This document shows, piece by piece, positions 42,111 through 45,788 of a stretch of 45,788 nt of DNA; the first letter of the stretch is position 1; each line of letters begins with the position of its first letter. The stretch is from contig BCIJ01000001.1 in NCBI GenBank assembly GCA_001599935.1, positions 9,697 through 55,484 on the forward strand. The letters are read 5' to 3'. Made by a program: the position numbers and the translations under genes. This DNA comes from Holtermannia corniformis. Lineage: Eukaryota; Basidiomycota; Tremellomycetes; Holtermanniales. Below the pieces are notes generated by a model. The model was not told where the DNA came from and did no database searches. It saw nothing but the letters and a program-made list of their open reading frames with translations.

Positions 42111-42594
42111 ACAGACCACGTGTCATTCATGACATCGAGGGCTTGAGTTTGGGATCGGCTTCGGAGGTTCGGAGGGACTAGCAAGTAGTCGGTTGACAGC
42201 GTCAACGGTCGATGGTCTGCGGGCTATGAGCTATTGTTAGGGCTAGCCCCAGGAGGATTTAGGGTGGCGACGAGGTCCCGTCGGTGAAGTAAATCAGTCG
42301 CGTTGGTGAAGTCGACAACTGGCGATCGCTGGCGATCGCTGGAAAAGTGGTGGGCAAGTAGAGTAACGAGTAATGGGCAAGACGAGGACCAGGAAGCGGC
42401 CTCGGGAGTTTAGGGTAGCCTTTGCTTAGANCCTATGATTAAAGCTCTCGAAGACTCGAGCTTGTACAATTGTTCGAGACGTCCCCCGCCGCGGCCACTG
42501 CCGCGGCCAATCCCCGTATTCCCCAACCCCTCCGTTAACCCCTTCTTGTCCCTCCGCCTGGCCCGTAACAGCTATGGGCTGTGGGGCTGTGGGC

Positions 42595-42720
42595 TATGGG
42601 GTCAACAGCGTTGACGGTCTTGGGGTCTTGGGTCCTAGGGTCGAAGGTCTTGAGAGTCAACAGCGTTGACGGTCGGTCGAAGGTCGAAGGTCTTGGGTGC
42701 CGGGGGTCCTAGTTGATCTG
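42595..42720 (+). repeat. Minisatellite of GTCAACAGCGTTGACGGTC and TCGAAGGTC units
   Basis: GTCAACAGCGTTGACGGTC occurs at ~42602 and ~42656, and an altered form GTTGACAGCGTCAACGGTC at ~42192. Between them are TCTTGGG, TCCTAGG and repeated GGTCGAAGGTC. The 19-bp unit is itself nearly palindromic (GTCAAC.GC.GTTGAC). Confidence 0.7.
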
Positions 42721-42726
42721 GTCTAA

Positions 42727-42830
42727 TGTCANGAGTGAGCTCTGGAGGACTCGGCAGCTACCCGTGGTTCAGGAGTGCATGAAAGGTAAGACCAGATGAA
42801 GAACTACAACAGCCAAAGCCCCTTCTCTTA
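42727..42830 (+). repeat. LTR-like repeat fragment (second copy at 27852)
   Basis: Starts TGTCANGAGTGAGCTCTGGA and matches 27852-27933 with scattered differences. A TG start and the presence of two dispersed copies suggest an LTR relic; the end is not defined. Confidence 0.5.
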
Positions 42831-42845
42831 TACCAGTGGCCTCTC

Positions 42846-42980
42846 GGGATATCGCGGACGTTGTCGTTGACGTTATCGTTGACGTTGTCGTTGACGTTGA
42901 CGATGACGATGTCGATGTCGATGTCGGTGGCGATGTCGATGGCGATGTTGATGGCGATGACGATGACGTTGCAGTTCTTC
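42846..42980 (+). repeat. GAC/GTC/GAT triplet-rich tract
   Basis: Runs of GTTGTCGTTGAC, GATGTCGATGTC and GATGGCGATG repeat for ~130 bp. The forward frame codes for a Val/Asp-only stretch (DVVVDVIVDVVVDVDDDDVD), a composition typical of a repeat rather than a gene. Confidence 0.75.
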
Positions 42981-43479
42981 CACTTCCAGTAGTTCCTGAG
43001 CGAGGCCTGCGTAGCCTACGGCTGCCGATCGGGCCGACCGGCCGGAGCCTGACAGAATCCAGGCGGGATCATGACACTCGTCTTGCCCATTACTCGTTAC
43101 TCTACTTGCCCACCACTTTTCCCAGCGATCGCCAGCGATCGCCAGTCGCCAACTTCACCTACGCAACTGATTTACTTCACCAACGGGACCTCGTCGCCAC
43201 CCTAAATCATCCTGGGGCTAGCCCTAACATCTCTACACCAAGCTCGACGAGCATCATCGGCTGCGCCGCGCGGCGCACATTACTTCATACGGCGGCATGC
43301 ATGACGCTCCCCAGCTGCCTTTGTTGTCCGCTGCGTCCTTAGACGACAACGTCGTATGGGTGGAGCGCGTGATTGCGTACTGGACGCGCATTTTGCAGCT
43401 GTTAGGCCTGGTCGCAGAGAGCGCAGACCAGGGTGGACGAAGAGAGCCTCGCTGAGAAGGAGTGGTCTCTTGCTGTACG

Positions 43480-43983
43480 GACNATGGGTGGCAAGGAAGG
43501 ATCCCTGATGGGCTTGCCGGGACGGTGTGGATTGCTTCACGCAAGTGTAGTAGCAAGTAGATGTATTGCAAGTAGCTAGAAAGTAGCGAGGAGAGGAGTG
43601 GGGGAATAACTTATGATATTGGATCCTTAAGGGAAGAAGAACCCAACTGCCCTCTGGACCCTCTCCTTATATACCTTTTGGCCCGGCGGGTGCTGGCGGT
43701 TGTCCTGGGTGGCAAAGGTCTATTGTTCTTTGGAGAACAATAGGATGGAGAACAATAAGGAGGCGGCCGCAGGCGGATGAAGTGTGGGGAGGAACAATAG
43801 AGTGACGACCGAAGTGTGGAGAAGAACAATAAGAGTGGTAGCTGTAGGCGGTCGAGGTGTGGAGAGGAACAATAAGGCTGTACGCCGTTTGTGGGGAAGA
43901 ACAATAAGAATAGGACCGAGTATGGCCGAGTACAGCCGCGGTTGATAGGCTCGTGTTACGGGACGTGTTGACGGGTCGTAACA
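43480..43983 (-). mobile_element. Ty3/gypsy-type LTR, reverse orientation
   Basis: Read on the minus strand it begins at 43983 with TGTTACGACCCGTCAACACG. It contains five copies of TTATTGTTC with CCACAC spacers (43735-43910), a TATA box (GGTATATAAGG, ~43670) ~310 bp from the LTR start, and TTGCCACCCA. Length and layout are those of an LTR promoter; the inner border near 43480 is a guess. It interrupts the gypsy pol fragment that resumes at 43984. The same LTR start appears in the other direction at 45731. Confidence 0.7.
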
Positions 43984-43987
43984 GCAG

Positions 43988-44719
43988 CCAGCCGAGCGCA
44001 ACTACTCAACTACGGAGAGGGAAGCTTTGGGCGTCCGGGACGCTCTGGTAAAATTCATGCCCATCGTGGAGGGGGAAGAGCTACTGGTAATCACTGATCA
44101 CTCAGCATTAACATGGGCACAAACCTTCGAGAGCGTCAATCGCCGCCTAGCATCATACGGCTTGATGTACGCCAGCTTTCCAAAAATGTGTTTGCAACAC
44201 CGGCCGGGCAAAAGCCACAGCAACTGCGATCCTCTCTCTCGCAACTTCGCCAGACCAGCCAACACCAGCCCTACCCAGGCCGCAAGCGAGGAACCGGTAA
44301 TCGCTTTGAAAGAAGACGAAGGGAACGAGCCGACGATGGAAGGCAAAGAAGGACACTTGGCCATGCTAGTTGCCTGCACTCAACCCTTACGAGCAGTGCA
44401 ATGGGCAAACCGAAATCACGCGCCCAGCGGCACCTTATGTCTAGTTCACAAGGCTACTCAAGAAACGAGCCAAGCTTCTCGCTCCCAGCTACGCCAAGTT
44501 CGGCGCGCTCTGGTAGTATACCAACAGTCTTCCTTAATTACAGGTACCGCAATGGCCGTCACACGGAACAAGGAACGCGTTAGAAACCTAGAGGCGATCA
44601 TCGCCGAGATCCTGACGGAACAGTCAATCGACGAGCTCGAGACACCAAAAGTTGTAAGGAACGGAGAAGTGGGAATCCCCCTTGAACTCTGTAAAGGATC
44701 ACATGACCAGATCACGTGA
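43988..44719 (+). pseudogene. Gypsy pol fragment (RNase H end), truncated at 5' side
   Basis: The frame enters right at the LTR border with PAERNYSTTEREALGVRDAL, the start of the gypsy RNase H domain. ELLVITDHSALTWAQTF and LQHRPGKSHSNCDPLSR follow, the TDH and D..SR motifs of the same domain. Reverse transcriptase, which should precede it, is cut away by the LTR at 43983. After RNase H come ~150 residues of polar sequence and a stop; no integrase zinc finger or core is seen. The fragment is followed within 30 bp by a new LTR-like sequence. Confidence 0.85.
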
Positions 44720-45060
44720 CTCCTGATCACGTGACCTTTCCTGGTTTGCCACCCAAGCCGACTGGACTGACTCAACCGACTGGACTGACTCAACCGACTA
44801 GACCGACTAGACCAACTGGACCAACTGGACTAACTGAGCAGCCTGGGCCGGTGGCAAATGACTAAGAATAGACTAGACCATAGATATATAAACCGAGGTC
44901 TGAGAGCCAGTGGTTCTCTCTCCTCAGAGCGTATGAATCTGATCAATTCATAAATCCTTCGTCCCGACCAACTAAGCAATTCGACTCTCTTGCTTAGTTA
45001 AGATCTACTTACATTGAAACATTACCTACGTACGACACACTCTATACTATTGCAAAGGTC
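44690..45060 (+). mobile_element. Putative LTR with CACGTG cluster and TATA box
   Basis: Begins TGTAAAGGATCACATGACC after a purine-rich run (44657-44675) near the end of the gypsy frame. It carries three GATCAC(A/G)TGAC units in the first 45 bp, then tandem ACTGGACTGACTCAACCG and related 9-19-bp units (44758-44835), and AGATATATAAACC (~44885) as a TATA box. The right end is uncertain. Confidence 0.55.
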
Positions 45061-45788
45061 GGAGACTGTCAGGACTCCGTCGCCCCTTTGCAAACTCCCC
45101 CTTTCAAACCTGTCCCGCCTCGAAATTAGCGTAGATCCGGAAGTGCTGCGACTCTATCGAAAGGAACGAGACGAGGACACCGCTGCACGGCGCATCACCG
45201 ACAGGATCCAAACCGAACGAATCCCCAAAGCAGACGACTTTCACGACCCGGTTCATTCCCGCGTCATGCCCCTAGCAAGAGCCATCCATGTGCTATCAGC
45301 TTGCTATCGGTACGCCAGCCCACTGACAATCACGGCCATCACGCTGCCATCATTGTGCCAATCCTCGCCAGCAGCTCGCCAACACCGCCCTCCTACTCTG
45401 GCGCTCACAGCCAACTTGGCTGGGTGGCAAATTCACGCCAACCGCTCTCAATGGCAAGACCATGCCATTCGCTGCCATCCGCACGCTCTCCAGTGCCATC
45501 CATTCGCCAACGCACGCTGTCCGCTGCGCCATCAGCTGCCATCAGCTGCCATCACCACTAACTCACAGGGACACCACCCAAGGATTCGCCACGCCAACCA
45601 ACAGGCGCCAACACTACGCCAATGTACGCTACCGACAGGAAGGTGCAACACTACGCAGAAGCGCGATATTAGAGCGTTGCCTTCATGGTGCTATCACGAG
45701 TTGTGTGATAGCGTAGCTAGCCCAAATTTGTGTTACGACCCGTCAACGTCCCGTAACACAAGCCTATCAATATCGGCTATAATCGGCT
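45002..45788 (+). CDS. Open frame running off the window, possible Gag piece
   Basis: The frame is open from the stop at 44999 to the window end (~262 codons) without an early ATG. The segment at about 45130-45310 (VDPEVLRLYRKERDED, DRIQTERIPKADD, MPLARAIHVLSACYR) has protein-like composition and could be a Gag fragment. After it the frame enters sequence rich in His, Gln and Pro from CCA/GCCATC repeats and then the LTR at 45731, so the later part is unlikely to be protein. Confidence 0.3.
45690..45712 (+). repeat. Perfect 8-bp hairpin beside the LTR
   Basis: GCTATCAC and GTGATAGC flank a 7-nt loop, 18 bp before the LTR start at 45731. Confidence 0.6.
45731..45788 (+). mobile_element. Start of a gypsy-type LTR, forward orientation, cut by window end
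   Basis: TGTTACGACCCGTCAACGTC matches the minus-strand LTR start at 43983 apart from a 2-base gap, and the match continues through CCCGTAACAC.AGCCTATCAA. The rest lies beyond the window. Confidence 0.75.

Larger units (their letters stand above)
42235..43229. mobile_element. ~1-kb segment bounded by ~150-bp inverted repeats
   Basis: Left arm 42235-42386 starts TGTTAGGGCTAGCCCCAGGA; the reverse complement of the right arm 43077-43229 starts the same way. Both arms continue through TTTAGGGTGGCGACGAGGTC, two GGCGATCGCT units and GGGCAAGTAGAGTAACGAG, differing at a few sites. Ends are TG...CA, as in LTRs, and no target-site duplication is visible at the flanks. So the arms may be two LTR fragments in opposite orientation, or true terminal inverted repeats of a non-autonomous element. 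The interior holds minisatellites and an LTR-like repeat but no transposase. Confidence 0.65.

Noticed and set aside
42230..43230. Interstitial telomere repeats
   Set aside because: Only single TTAGGG/CCCTAA units at the arm tips; no tandem array.
42836..43342. 168-codon forward ORF with Val/Asp repeats
   Set aside because: It arises from a triplet repeat and runs through the inverted-repeat arm; no protein-like remainder.
1..45788. tRNA, rRNA, CRISPR array, bacterial-type operon or prophage
   Set aside because: No cloverleaf with A/B boxes, no rRNA-like conserved blocks, no regular spacer-repeat array, and gene structures are eukaryotic.

Overview
The window looks like a piece of a basidiomycete fungal chromosome. 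Genes are cut by many introns, mostly 40-60 nt, with GT...AG ends and a CTGAC/CTAAC-like branch site close to the 3' end. The exosome nuclease, peroxin, BAR protein, nucleoporin and mitochondrial carrier are all eukaryotic, and the seven-helix Q..F..R membrane family (DUF6534-like) is typical of basidiomycetes. Pucciniomycotina is only a guess. Scattered N bases point to a draft assembly. I saw no tRNA, rRNA or CRISPR array. All exon joins below are my own reading: frames were checked by hand and fit in the stated exon sums, but no RNA evidence is available.

Layout. 1-3.7 kb: 3' part of a Ty1/copia retrotransposon (integrase end, reverse transcriptase, RNase H, start of the 3' LTR). 3.7-5.1 kb: a coiled-coil ORF starting at the LTR, then a SelW-like (Rdx) gene. 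5.1-8.9 kb: DIS3/RRP44, 16 exons. 9.3-11.3 kb: kinase-like protein. 11.6-13.4 kb: AIF2/FSP1-like oxidoreductase. 13.8-23.6 kb: two paralogous seven-helix membrane genes in opposite orientation, enclosing PEX11, an RNF10/MAG2-type RING protein and a CUE-DUF1771-Smr protein. 24.0-27.6 kb: RVS161/HOB3 BAR protein with a 2.46-kb intron. 29.0-30.3 kb: PD-(D/E)XK-like protein. 30.9-32.8 kb: mostly non-coding. 32.8-35.2 kb: ELYS-like nucleoporin. 36.5-40.8 kb: DUF1749 hydrolase, YMC1-type mitochondrial carrier and a predicted secreted calpain-like protease. 41.9 kb to the end: nested, broken LTR elements (pieces of at least three families), minisatellites and a long inverted repeat.

How the genes relate. 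Most are unlinked housekeeping functions: RNA decay and ribosome quality control (DIS3, CUE-Smr, RNF10), peroxisome division (PEX11), endocytosis and actin (RVS161), nuclear pore (ELYS) and mitochondrial transport (YMC1). Divergent pairs share short promoters (SelW/DIS3, RNF10/CUE-Smr, DUF1749/YMC1). The less ordinary content is the nuclease/kinase-like pair, the secreted calpain, the membrane-protein paralogs, the oversized RVS161 intron and the retroelement cluster at the right edge.
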